DNA of 64,000 bases. It comes from SAR202 cluster bacterium. GTDB lineage: Bacteria > Chloroflexota > Dehalococcoidia > Lucifugimonadales > UBA3495. Shown here one piece after another: positions 51,127 to 58,888 of this stretch. A model generated the notes under the pieces. That model ran no database searches and was not told where the DNA came from. It saw only the letters and a list, made by a program, of their open reading frames with translations. The stretch spans positions 1 to 64,000 of the forward strand of contig JABMNL010000055.1 in NCBI GenBank assembly GCA_013204585.1. The letters run 5' to 3'. Numbering within the stretch: position 1 is the first letter of the stretch; each line of letters opens with the position of its first letter. The position numbers and the translations under genes were made by a program.

Positions 51127-51579
51127 GCCTAGGAAGGCCCGAACTGCCGCCAGCACGACACCTGCTACGTTTGCCACTACAGTCGACCCTAAAGCCGTGT
51201 AATAGACCGGAGATACCGTTGGCATGGCACAACATTCAATCTCTTGATTAGAGCCGTATTCATAACCGCCCCATGCTCCAATGATTCCGGCGCCAACCAC
51301 TATGACTGCTGTCAGCGCCATAATCAACTTTTCGTCACCGTCAATCCGCAGCCAGGCGAAGTAACAAGCTGTTCCCGCGCCGAGCCCCGATCCGATGAAG
51401 AGGGACGTAAGCCATAAGCTGGCCGACTGAGAACCGAAAAATATGAATAGGGACCAGGCGACTGCTATGCCTGTCATGCTTAGAACTACGCCTAAGCCAA
51501 CCCCTAAGACAGTCCGCCCGACGGGAACCAAGAATGGACCCAGACTATCTCTTATGTCCCATCCGGGCGATTTTTGCAA
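51121..51579 (-). CDS. Small membrane protein of the peptide-transport module
   Basis: 152 residues from a TTG (start uncertain). Four hydrophobic segments: VLGVGLGVVLSMTGIAVAW, SLWLTSLFIGSGLGAGTAC, LIMALTAVIVVGAGIIGAW, and VYYTALGSTVVANVAGVVLA. An NQEIECCAMPTV loop holds a CC pair. No family recognised. Its first 25 codons (PGWDIRDSLGPFLVPVGR) recur as remnants at 52030-52110 and 54420-54505, each downstream of a binding-protein gene, so it seems to have been part of a repeated binding-protein/membrane-protein unit. It lies between the decayed third binding protein and oppB. Confidence 0.6.
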   Translation of the reverse strand: MQKSPGWDIRDSLGPFLVPVGRTVLGVGLGVVLSMTGIAVAWSLFIFFGSQSASLWLTSLFIGSGLGAGTACYFAWLRIDGDEKLIMALTAVIVVGAGIIGAWGGYEYGSNQEIECCAMPTVSPVYYTALGSTVVANVAGVVLAAVRAFLGK

Positions 51580-51654
51580 ATTGTTCGGAACCCCTTGGTA
51601 TCTATACGCTCGAAAGCGCTACGTGGATCAGTCCAGACCGACTATCGACCTCGT

Positions 51655-51756
51655 TTATCAACGAAGTTTGAGGTGCTCGTACCCAAGATATAGGGCAAAC
51701 CACTTTGCGTGACTGCCCTGTTCCAAGGGGCAAATTTCGGGCCAATTGATGATACG
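51655..51756 (-). pseudogene. C-terminal remnant of a third solute-binding-protein gene
   Basis: Aligned with the ends of the two intact paralogues, the minus strand here encodes GYEHLKLR-stop against GYEYMKPR-stop and GYEFIQPR-stop, and the preceding codons keep recognisable nucleotide identity (CCAAGGGGCAAATTTCG against CCAAGGGGCGAGTTTCG) with a one-base deletion. About 33 codons survive. A promoter of the same type lies just upstream at 51807. Confidence 0.78.
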
Positions 51757-51806
51757 CTCGAAAGCACATTGAAGGCGCAAATGCCAGGCTCACCAAGCGT
51801 TAGGTA

Positions 51807-51835
51807 GATATATACTATTGGCTTTCGCAAGTCAA
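51807..51835 (-). promoter_or_regulatory. Sigma-70-type promoter, third copy, now driving remnant
   Basis: Minus strand: TTGACT, 17 bp, TATATC, with the spacer beginning TGCG and ending ATAGTA. Near-identical to 54213-54241 and 56602-56630. It stands where a third binding-protein gene once began. Confidence 0.72.
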
Positions 51836-52029
51836 TAGTCTGAATTGGTACGCCAAAGACTATTGATAGATAGGGATTGAGGCTGATTCGATAGGGTTAT
51901 TTCCCAATTAAGGTGGGCCAATTTGATCGAACGTGCTGGAATCAGCCGGTAGCAGGTGGGATTCTGGAGGTTGGAACCAAGAGTAGCGGTCCGTGGGTGA
52001 GCGCCTGCCGTTCGTTCCTTGAGACCCTC

Positions 52030-52110
52030 TCTAAGACAACTCACCCGATGGGAACCAAGACTGGATTCAACCAATCCCTTATGTCCCCACCGGGCAAATT
52101 CACCATTTAA
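52030..52110 (-). pseudogene. N-terminal fragment of the small membrane-protein gene
   Basis: Reads, in one frame, NLPGGDIRDWLNPVLVPIG-stop, matching PGWDIRDSLGPFLVPVGR at the start of the 51121-51579 gene; then similarity ends. The nucleotide segment also forms an inverted repeat (CACCCGATGGG with CCCCACCGGG), so a structural role is an alternative. It lies downstream of the 52188 binding-protein gene. Confidence 0.6.
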
Positions 52111-52187
52111 ATAATCTATGCGCTCAGAAGCGTTGTTTGAATCTTCCCAGCTTTTTTGCTGGTTAAGATTTTTCGGGTTTTCGAGTA

Positions 52188-53966
52188 TTAACGAGGTTGT
52201 ATGAACTCATACCCGTTGATTTGCCGTAAATCGCCCTGTTTGACCTTGTCGTCCCAGGGTTTGATATTCGGCCCGACCGGCCAGATATTGTCGTTAACGT
52301 AGAGGCCAACCATGGCGAAGACGTTGTCGAAATTCCAGCGGGCAAGAGCATCTTCGGCAGCCTCTCGGTCTGATTTGAGAACTGACGATGTCGCCTTCCC
52401 GATATATTCCTCTAGGAACGGGTGTTCCGCCCCGTAGCTGAACGGTGACGCATTTGTATAGCTGGCAAATCCTTGCGTCGGGGCGGAACGGATGGAGGCG
52501 GAGTGGCAAGTGGCACCTTGATAGGTGCGGGCGACCAACTGAGGCCGCAGAGTGCCGTAAGGGACATTCTGGAATGTGACATTTAGTCCAATGTCGTCCC
52601 AATACTGGGCAATGGCCTCACAGGCTTCAACCTCGGAAGGCGCACCACGAATGGAAGCAGTAAGTGTTATGTCGAAGCCATTGGGAAATCCAGCCTCGGC
52701 CAACAGGGCTTTGGACCGTTCGGGGTCGAAATCCCAGACCATGTCGGGTTCATAACGCGCTTCGTCCGAGCCGCCCCAGCCTTGGAGGGTATTAACATGC
52801 CCGAATCCCAACAGTAGCTCATCAACGATTGCTTGACGGTCGATGGCGATGGACAGGGCTAGTCGTACCTTCAACGCCGTTTTCCATTCTTCGGAATCCA
52901 CATCGGCGTTGCTAGATACCCAGGGCAGCGTAGGATCGTAACTGGGCCATTGGTCAGGAGTGCCGGCGTTAACGTAGGTCTGGCCGTAAAGGTTCAACTG
53001 AGACTGTCCGGCGTTGGGCACTTGCATTAGCAATGCGCCGTCAACCGACTCGACTTCACCGACCGAGTCTAAGGCCATTACGAAGGTGTCCAGGTTACCG
53101 GTCTTAAATCCGGCTACTCGGGCAGACTCTTCGGGAATTTCCCATTCCACCATCTTTGCGAAGTACGGGGTCTGCCGCCAGTGGTCTTCCACGGCGTTCA
53201 ACTCCCAAAACTCACCGGTCTTCCACTCGCCAATCTCCCAAGGGCCGGTGGCGGCGGTGTTCCGGTTGGCTTCCTCTTCCCCGTCTTGCTCGTACTGCTT
53301 CTTGCTGACAATCCAGGCGCTAACCGACCGGGGGGTCGTGAGCAGTTCGTCAATCGGTATGTCAGAGAACGGTACGCCGGAGTCGACGACCCAGGTGTAG
53401 GGGTCTGTGACTGTGCGGCTGCCATCTTCCGCAAAGAAGATGGCCTTGGCAACGGAAGCCCTGGCATGTTTCTCGCTGTTGGCGACCTGATTAAATGAGA
53501 ATTCGACGTCTTCAGCGGTCATCTCGCCAAAGCCTTTGTGGAACTGGACGCCCTTGCGGATGTGATAGGTCCACACCTGGCCGTCGGGAGAGATATCCCA
53601 ACCTTCGGCCAACATGGGGAGAACCTTGTTGCTGTCAAATGAAGCTATTCCCAGGGTTTCAGTGACCGGCGCGGCGTTGTTCACGAATATCTGGGGGTTG
53701 CCCGCCAACTTGGGACTACCGAAATAGGGGCCTAGCTCTTTCTGGCCCACGTTCAGCGTGCCAGATGGAATCATAGCCATTTCGGGTTCCGCAGTGGGCG
53801 CTACGGTCGCCACGGGGGCTGTCGTAGCTCCGGCTACAGGTACCGCAGTTGGCGGCGCGGCGAGCGGCGTCGCCGTAGCTGACGATCCGCAGGCCAAGAT
53901 AGCCGCCAACAGGACAGTTAAGAATCCTAGGATTATTGCCTTTGGGTGTTTCAACCGGTGGTTCAA
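52188..53966 (-). CDS. Peptide/nickel-type ABC transporter substrate-binding lipoprotein
   Basis: 592 residues from TTG; GGAGGTACG lies about ten bases upstream, at the same place as in the paralogue. Signal peptide with lipobox AAILAC, Ala/Thr/Pro linker to about 65, then an SBP family 5 domain: LAEGWDISPDGQVWTYHIRKGVQFHKG, LSIAIDRQAIVDELLLGFG, LLAEAGFPNGFDITLT. Binds a peptide or similar ligand for the OppBCDF transporter. Strongly similar throughout to the next gene upstream (54571-56361): a tandem duplicate. Promoter at 54213 leaves a leader of about 240 nt. Confidence 0.92.
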   Translation of the reverse strand: MNHRLKHPKAIILGFLTVLLAAILACGSSATATPLAAPPTAVPVAGATTAPVATVAPTAEPEMAMIPSGTLNVGQKELGPYFGSPKLAGNPQIFVNNAAPVTETLGIASFDSNKVLPMLAEGWDISPDGQVWTYHIRKGVQFHKGFGEMTAEDVEFSFNQVANSEKHARASVAKAIFFAEDGSRTVTDPYTWVVDSGVPFSDIPIDELLTTPRSVSAWIVSKKQYEQDGEEEANRNTAATGPWEIGEWKTGEFWELNAVEDHWRQTPYFAKMVEWEIPEESARVAGFKTGNLDTFVMALDSVGEVESVDGALLMQVPNAGQSQLNLYGQTYVNAGTPDQWPSYDPTLPWVSSNADVDSEEWKTALKVRLALSIAIDRQAIVDELLLGFGHVNTLQGWGGSDEARYEPDMVWDFDPERSKALLAEAGFPNGFDITLTASIRGAPSEVEACEAIAQYWDDIGLNVTFQNVPYGTLRPQLVARTYQGATCHSASIRSAPTQGFASYTNASPFSYGAEHPFLEEYIGKATSSVLKSDREAAEDALARWNFDNVFAMVGLYVNDNIWPVGPNIKPWDDKVKQGDLRQINGYEFIQPR

Positions 53967-54013
53967 GACGAACGTACCTCCAATCTGTATCTGAATTTGG
54001 ATTGTGGCGAGCC

Positions 54014-54051
54014 ATTGTCCTGGGGGTTATTGCTAGCACCCCTGGAACAAT
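54014..54051 (-). promoter_or_regulatory. Conserved leader hairpin of the binding-protein gene at 52188
   Basis: In the leader, ATTGTTCC-AGGGG pairs with CCCCC-AGGACAAT around a loop TGCTAGCAATAA. The paralogue at 56403-56439 has the same position and a similar stem with changed bases. Possible cis-regulatory structure; no known riboswitch recognised. Confidence 0.45.
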
Positions 54052-54212
54052 TCATTATTTGCCAAACGGGGGGTATTATTGGCGGATTTCGGAGTTAATA
54101 TGGGGATTATTTAACGATTAGATATGGATTATTGCGGAATGTAAATCTCTAATAAATAAATATTCGGCAAAGTTAGTGTGCATAGTAGCTTGTCTACTGT
54201 ATTGCTGGAACA

Positions 54213-54241
54213 GATATATACTATCTGGTATTGCAAGTCAA
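54213..54241 (-). promoter_or_regulatory. Sigma-70-type promoter of binding-protein gene 52188
   Basis: Minus strand TTGACT, 17 bp, TATATC; second of three near-identical copies. The predicted start near 54206 gives a leader of about 240 nt. In the 53967-54570 gap I see otherwise only the leader hairpin and the fragment at 54420-54505. Confidence 0.75.
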
Positions 54242-54419
54242 TAGGCAGTACTAACGATGCAAGGGGTAAATACCAAAGCACGGGTGGGGCTAATTTGGAG
54301 GAGTTTTACCCTGGCCGGTGCTGGCGAATTTCGGCAAAAATACCGGAATCATGGGCCAGAGGAGGATGCCGGGGCTTGTTTAAGGTGGAAGTGGGGCAGT
54401 GCGAGGCTAATGGCACCGT

Positions 54420-54505
54420 AGATGTTGCTTAAGACAACTCGCCCGGTGAGAACCAAGACTGGACTCAACCAGTTCCTTAGTTTCCCACCGGGCGAGTTTG
54501 CCGTT
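54420..54505 (-). pseudogene. N-terminal fragment of the small membrane-protein gene, second copy
   Basis: One frame reads NSPGGKLRNWLSPVLVLTGRVVL against KSPGWDIRDSLGPFLVPVGR of the 51121-51579 gene. The same stretch is a strong inverted repeat: AACTCGCCCGGTG at 54436-54448 and its complement ending at 54498, with an inner ACTGG/CCAGT stem. The stem is better preserved than the coding sense, so the element may be kept as an RNA hairpin 3' of the binding-protein gene. Confidence 0.55.
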
Positions 54506-54570
54506 TTTTATGTTTTATCCGCTTGAATGCGCTGTCTGAATCGCTCCAGGCGGATTACCGGCCTGGTCTA

Positions 54571-56361
54571 TTAGCGAGGCTTCATGTACTCGTACCCGTT
54601 GATTTGGCGCAAGTCACCTTGCTTGACGAAGCCGTCCCAAGGGGCGAGTTTCGATCCGACCGGCCAGACGTTGTCGAAGACGTACAGTCCAGTCTCCCCG
54701 AACACGTTTTCGAAGTTAAACCGGGCAACCTCAATTTCCAAGGCTTCACGTTTGACCCGGTCCGTGGTCCCTTGTGCCTCCCGAATCTTCGTTTCGAAGT
54801 ACGGGTGTTCAGTTGAGTAGTTGAACACCGCTTCGGCCAGGTAGTTGGCGAATCCCTGCACCGGGGCCAAACGAATGGCTACCGAGTGACAGGTAATCCC
54901 CTCATAGGTACGTGCCACCAACTGGGGCCGGAGCGTACCGTAGGGGATGGTCTGGAAGGTGACGTCTAGACCGATGTCGTCCCACATCTGGGCGATGGCT
55001 TCGCAGGCCTCCACCTCGGAGGGCGCTCCGCGAAGGGCCGGCGTCAGGGTGACGGCGAAGCCGTCTGGAAATCCAGCTTCGGTAATCAGAGCTTTGGCAC
55101 GCACGGGGTCAAAGTCCCAGACCATATCATCTTCTAGCCGCTTTTCGTCCGGCCCGGCCCAGTCCCTAAGGGCCAGAGGATGGCCGAATCCCAGCAGCAA
55201 TTCATCGACGATTGCTTGGCGGTCGATGGCGATAGATAGGGCCTCCCGGACCTTCCGGGCGGCCTCCCATTCCGGGGAATCGAGGTCACTGTTGCTGGAC
55301 ACCCAGGGGAGGTCAGGGTTGTAGTTGGGGAACGACTCTCCCGTGTCGGGATCGGGTACGTAGGTCTGGCCGTACATGTTCAGCCCGGCCTGTCCGGCGT
55401 TTGGCACCTGCATCAGGGACGCGCCTTCAACAGATCCCACCTCAGAGATGGAGTCGAGGGCCATCACGAAAGTGTCAAGGTTTCCGGTCTTGAAACCGGC
55501 TACCCTGGCAGACTCTTCAGGAATTTCCCACTGGACCAACTCGGCGAAATACGGGGTCTGACGCCAGTGGTCTTCCACGGCTTTCATCCGCCAGAACTCA
55601 CCGGTCTTCCATTCGTCAATCTCCCACGGGCCGGTGGCGGCGGTGTTGCGGTTGGCTTCCTCTTCTCCGTCCTGGTCGAACTGCTTCTTGCTGACAATCC
55701 AGGCCTGCGTCGCTCTTGGGCCGGACAGTAACTCCAGGATTGGAATATCCGAGAAAGGCTCGCCGGTATCGACTCTCCAGGTGTAGTTGTCTGGAGTAGT
55801 CTGGTTGCCGTCTTCGGCAAAGAATATTTTCCTCATGTTGGCGGCCCTGGCGTGTTTATCACTGTTGGCTAGTTGGTCATAAGAAAACACGACATCTTCG
55901 ACAGTCATTTCGCCAAAGCCTTTGTGGAATTGGACGCCCTTGCGAATCTGGAAGGTCCACACCTGACCGTCGGCAGACACATCCCATCCTTCGGCCAGAT
56001 TGGGCAATATCGTATTGCTGTCGAAATCAGCAATACCAAGGGTCTCGGTTATGGGTGCTGCATTGTTCAAAAAGATAGCCGGGTTACCTGACAGTTTTGG
56101 GCTACCAAAATAGGGCCCCGTCTCTTTTTGCCCCACGTTTATTGTGCCAGACGGAACAGCGGCCATTACGGGAGCCTCGGTGGGCGCTACGGTCGCCACG
56201 GGGGCTGTCGTTGCTGCAGCGGCTGGAACTGCGGTCGGACTGGTAGTTGACGACGAGGCGGGCGTCGCTGTTGCCGACGATCCGCAGGCCAAGATAGCGG
56301 CCAGCAGAATCGTCAAGGATCCTAGAATTATTGCCTTTGGGTGTTTCAACCAATGGTTCAA
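54571..56361 (-). CDS. Peptide/nickel-type ABC transporter substrate-binding lipoprotein, paralogue
   Basis: 596 residues from TTG with GGAGGTACG upstream. Lipobox AAILAC, linker to about 68, then SBP family 5: LAEGWDVSADGQVWTFQIRKGVQFHKG, SIAIDRQAIVDELLLGFGHPL, LITEAGFPDGFAVTLTP. Very similar to the 52188 gene; ligand-contact regions differ locally (for example YVPDPDTGESFPNY against YVNAGTPDQWPSY), which suggests diverged ligand preference with one shared transporter. First gene of the whole ABC cluster; promoter at 56602. Confidence 0.92.
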   Translation of the reverse strand: MNHWLKHPKAIILGSLTILLAAILACGSSATATPASSSTTSPTAVPAAAATTAPVATVAPTEAPVMAAVPSGTINVGQKETGPYFGSPKLSGNPAIFLNNAAPITETLGIADFDSNTILPNLAEGWDVSADGQVWTFQIRKGVQFHKGFGEMTVEDVVFSYDQLANSDKHARAANMRKIFFAEDGNQTTPDNYTWRVDTGEPFSDIPILELLSGPRATQAWIVSKKQFDQDGEEEANRNTAATGPWEIDEWKTGEFWRMKAVEDHWRQTPYFAELVQWEIPEESARVAGFKTGNLDTFVMALDSISEVGSVEGASLMQVPNAGQAGLNMYGQTYVPDPDTGESFPNYNPDLPWVSSNSDLDSPEWEAARKVREALSIAIDRQAIVDELLLGFGHPLALRDWAGPDEKRLEDDMVWDFDPVRAKALITEAGFPDGFAVTLTPALRGAPSEVEACEAIAQMWDDIGLDVTFQTIPYGTLRPQLVARTYEGITCHSVAIRLAPVQGFANYLAEAVFNYSTEHPYFETKIREAQGTTDRVKREALEIEVARFNFENVFGETGLYVFDNVWPVGSKLAPWDGFVKQGDLRQINGYEYMKPR

Positions 56362-56402
56362 GATGGACGTACCTCCAATCTGAATATGGATTGCGGTAAG
56401 CC

Positions 56403-56439
56403 ATTGCCCCTAGGGCTGTTGCTAGACCTGTGGAACAAT
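56403..56439 (-). promoter_or_regulatory. Conserved leader hairpin of the binding-protein gene at 54571
   Basis: Counterpart of 54014-54051. ATTGTTCC pairs with GGGGCAAT around CTAGCAA; some pairs change while the helix is kept (T-A to T-G and C-G). Flanking leader sequence (CGTACCTCCAATCTG on the plus strand) is also shared. Confidence 0.45.
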
Positions 56440-56601
56440 CAATTGCTTGAGTAGTGGCGTGGTTACCCTCGGTGAAAAGTATCTAACTATTTAATATAAT
56501 TAGACGAAATATTAAGTATTAATTGAAAATTAATATTGTGATTCGATGTATATTCGAATATGTATTTGGTAAAATCACTTGCCTATTTTATTGGTTAAAC
56601 A

Positions 56602-56630
56602 GATATAAACTATCTGCTATCGCAAGTCAA
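56602..56630 (-). promoter_or_regulatory. Sigma-70-type promoter of binding-protein gene 54571
   Basis: Minus strand TTGACT, 17 bp, TATATC; first of three copies. Predicted start near 56595. The rest of the 56362-56796 gap is AT-rich (56490-56600), with no gene. Confidence 0.75.
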
Positions 56631-56757
56631 TAGGCTGGAACAACCAATAAAGAAGTAGGTGCCTAAACGTAGGTGAGGCCGATTTTGGCGGGGCGATAGA
56701 CCGATAGCGGCCGACGGATTTCGACGGGAGTGCCGAAATAATTGGGTAACAGGGGCC

Positions 56758-56799
56758 GGGGCTTGTTCTAGCGGGCTTGTTCTAGCGGAATTATTTCTA
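56758..56799. repeat. 14-bp tandem repeat overlapping a stop codon
   Basis: GGGCTTGTTCTAGC occurs twice in tandem, with a third degenerate copy GGAATTATTTCTAG that contains the TAG stop of the PAC2 gene. In gene sense each unit carries CTAGAA just 3' of the real stop. Confidence 0.75.
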
Positions 56800-57684
56800 G
56801 GCGGAAGGGTCGGTAGGAGGACGGCGTTGTGAGCCTCTTAGGAACTGCTCTAGATCACGGACAAGCTCTTGCGGGTCTGGAATCTCGATGGCAGCGACTG
56901 CTTCGTCGTACTGGCCTTCCAACTTGGTAACGTAGGAACTGATTTGCTCGTCCTTCTCTACGGCCTTGGCGACCTCTTCATTGAAGGTGGTGGCCGCCGA
57001 CTGCAGCTCTGTCAGGTCTAAAGGCAAATCTAGAAGCTTGATTAGTATCTGCAGGAGGGTGGCCCCGACCCGGTAATTGGGCGCCGCCTGGAGGTAATGA
57101 GACGTGTGCCCCCAAATGGACGTGTATTCCATACCTTCATCAAGACAGGCCTGCATGACGGCGGAGCTTATTCCCGTGGGCCCTTGGTATTTGGATGATC
57201 GGATACCCTGACTCTCCAAAAATTCGCTAAGTTTGGGCTGGCTGGCGGTACCACTAAGTTTTACGGGCCGGGTGTGAGGGACGGCGTCCAACAGCGCACC
57301 GATATGAATTACCGAATTGACGCCATAGTCTCTGGCCATCGTTGCCACTGTATTGGAAAATGTACGCCATTTTAAGTTGGGCTCAACTCCAACGAAAACC
57401 ATTACCCCAGATTTTGAGTCTGGACCGGACAGGTAGGAGAAATCGTTGGCCGGCCAATTTATGCGCCGTTTTCCGTCTCTAGTGCGCGACGAATAAGGGC
57501 GTGTTTGGGAGAAGTCGTAGAACTCCTCGGGATCGATGTCCGCAAATTTCTTGGCGTGGAGTTTCCGCTGGAGGAATTTTATGGCGCTGGTCGCCCCTTC
57601 CGCAGCATCGGCCCAGCCGCTGAAAGCAATAACCAGGTGTTCCAACTTTTTGTCGGGTGTTTCGTGGATGGTCAGATGGTCCAT
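56797..57684 (-). CDS. PAC2-family protein
   Basis: 295 residues from the ATG at 57684 (a TTG three codons earlier is possible). The PAC2 fold shows EHLVIAFSGWADAAEGATSA, FYDFSQTRP, VMVFVGVEPNLKWRTF and VNSVIHIGALLDAVPHTRP; a helical C-terminal part (AAVEKDEQISSYVTKLEGQYDEA-like) follows. PAC2 proteins are named after proteasome-assembly chaperones, but bacterial members in proteasome-free lineages have no settled role. Confidence 0.87.
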   Translation of the reverse strand: MDHLTIHETPDKKLEHLVIAFSGWADAAEGATSAIKFLQRKLHAKKFADIDPEEFYDFSQTRPYSSRTRDGKRRINWPANDFSYLSGPDSKSGVMVFVGVEPNLKWRTFSNTVATMARDYGVNSVIHIGALLDAVPHTRPVKLSGTASQPKLSEFLESQGIRSSKYQGPTGISSAVMQACLDEGMEYTSIWGHTSHYLQAAPNYRVGATLLQILIKLLDLPLDLTELQSAATTFNEEVAKAVEKDEQISSYVTKLEGQYDEAVAAIEIPDPQELVRDLEQFLRGSQRRPPTDPSA

Positions 57685-57895
57685 TTTGTCCAATGCGTTA
57701 CGGGCCCTTATGTTCGGGAATCGCGCGTTAAGAAAGTAATCGTGTAATTGGCACGTATATACACTGATATAAGTGGAGACAAAGCCAGCATATCATCGGC
57801 GGCAATTGGCTCACAAGGACGCCGCACCATTGTTAAAAGGTCGAAGTACGACATTTCGGTGGCGTCCGCTGACGGCTGGGTATGGATCGTTAAAA

Positions 57896-58795
57896 CTAGG
57901 CTCTGGGTATAACCGTGCCAGGGGTTTTCATGCGCATGCTGAAGACCGAAGTGCGGGCGGTGAACAGCATGGTGCGGTTGTCGGGCCCGCCCCAGGCGCA
58001 GTTGGCCGGAATCTCGGGCAGCACAATGGTGCCGAGGTGGTTGCCAGAGGCGTCAAAGACCCAAACACCCTCGGGGCCGGTGCAGAAAATACGGCCTTCC
58101 TGGTCAACCTTCATGCCGTCAGGAACGCCGTCTTCGGCCGAGAACATGTTGGCAAACACCCGGTTGTTGCTCAGACTGCCGTCGGCGGCAACGTCGAAAG
58201 CCCGGATTAATTGGTGTTCGCACATCTGGTGCAGCTCTTTTTCTTCTAGGCAGCCGCTGTCACGGCGGGTGATGGCCACGTATAAAATGCGCTCGTCGGG
58301 AGAGAAAGCCAGGCCGTTGGGATACTCGGTCTCGGTGGTTGCCACCACGTTCGTGCCGTCTGGGTTGATGCGGTGCACGCCACTGTAGTCTAGTTCCCGC
58401 TCTTCGTCGGTGAGGCGTCCGCCTGGGTCGGTGAAATAGAGAGTGCCATCGGAACGGCCCACAACGTCGTTGGGGCGATTGAGACGTTTGCCGTCAACGT
58501 GGGTGGCGATGGGGGTGTAGGTCCCGTCCGCCTCACGGCGAATCATCTGGCGATTGTCGCTCTCGCACATTATCAGGTTGCCCTGTTTGTCGAAGGTCAT
58601 GCCGTTGGTCCCGAAGCTGGGGTCTCTAAATATCTCCAATTGACCGGTGGGCGACATCTTATGTATTTGCAGCTTACGAATATCGACAAAGAGCCAGTAA
58701 CCGTCGGAGTGCCATACGGGGCCTTCGGTGAATCCAAAATTACCAGCCAACTTTTCGGCTGGCGAATCGGTGATGTTGGCTATTTGGTCGGACAT
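57896..58795 (-). CDS. SMP-30/gluconolactonase-family beta-propeller
   Basis: 299 residues from the ATG at 58795, with GGAGG just upstream. Six-bladed propeller: NFGFTEGPVWHSDGYWLFVDI, FDKQGNLIMCESDNRQMIR, LNRPNDVVGRSDGTLYFTDP, EYPNGLAFSPDERILYVA, and DGMKVDQEGRIFCTGPEGVWVFD. The Glu in TEGPVW, Asn in RPND, Asn in YPNGLA and Asp in DGMKVD supply the divalent-metal site. Hydrolyses sugar lactones or similar esters. Confidence 0.93.
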   Translation of the reverse strand: MSDQIANITDSPAEKLAGNFGFTEGPVWHSDGYWLFVDIRKLQIHKMSPTGQLEIFRDPSFGTNGMTFDKQGNLIMCESDNRQMIRREADGTYTPIATHVDGKRLNRPNDVVGRSDGTLYFTDPGGRLTDEERELDYSGVHRINPDGTNVVATTETEYPNGLAFSPDERILYVAITRRDSGCLEEKELHQMCEHQLIRAFDVAADGSLSNNRVFANMFSAEDGVPDGMKVDQEGRIFCTGPEGVWVFDASGNHLGTIVLPEIPANCAWGGPDNRTMLFTARTSVFSMRMKTPGTVIPRA

Positions 58796-58836
58796 AGTTC
58801 CCTCCATCTACAAATATATATAAGCAGGTTGTCTAA

Positions 58837-58883
58837 TTTAAATCCGTAGGGGCACGGCATTGCCGTGCCCCTACGGATTTAAA
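58837..58883. repeat. 47-bp perfect palindromic repeat
   Basis: Two 23-base arms, TTTAAATCCGTAGGGGCACGGCA and its complement, around a single T. It lies between the SMP-30 gene and the aminotransferase gene, just 3' of neither terminator-like T-run. The central GTAGGGGCACGGCA type of palindrome resembles dispersed REP-like elements; only one copy occurs here. Confidence 0.88.
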
Positions 58884-58888
58884 GGGCG

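Noticed and set aside
51832-52074. Minus-strand frame of 80 codons upstream of the third promoter
   Set aside because: It runs through the decayed membrane-protein fragment and promoter region, so it is chance.
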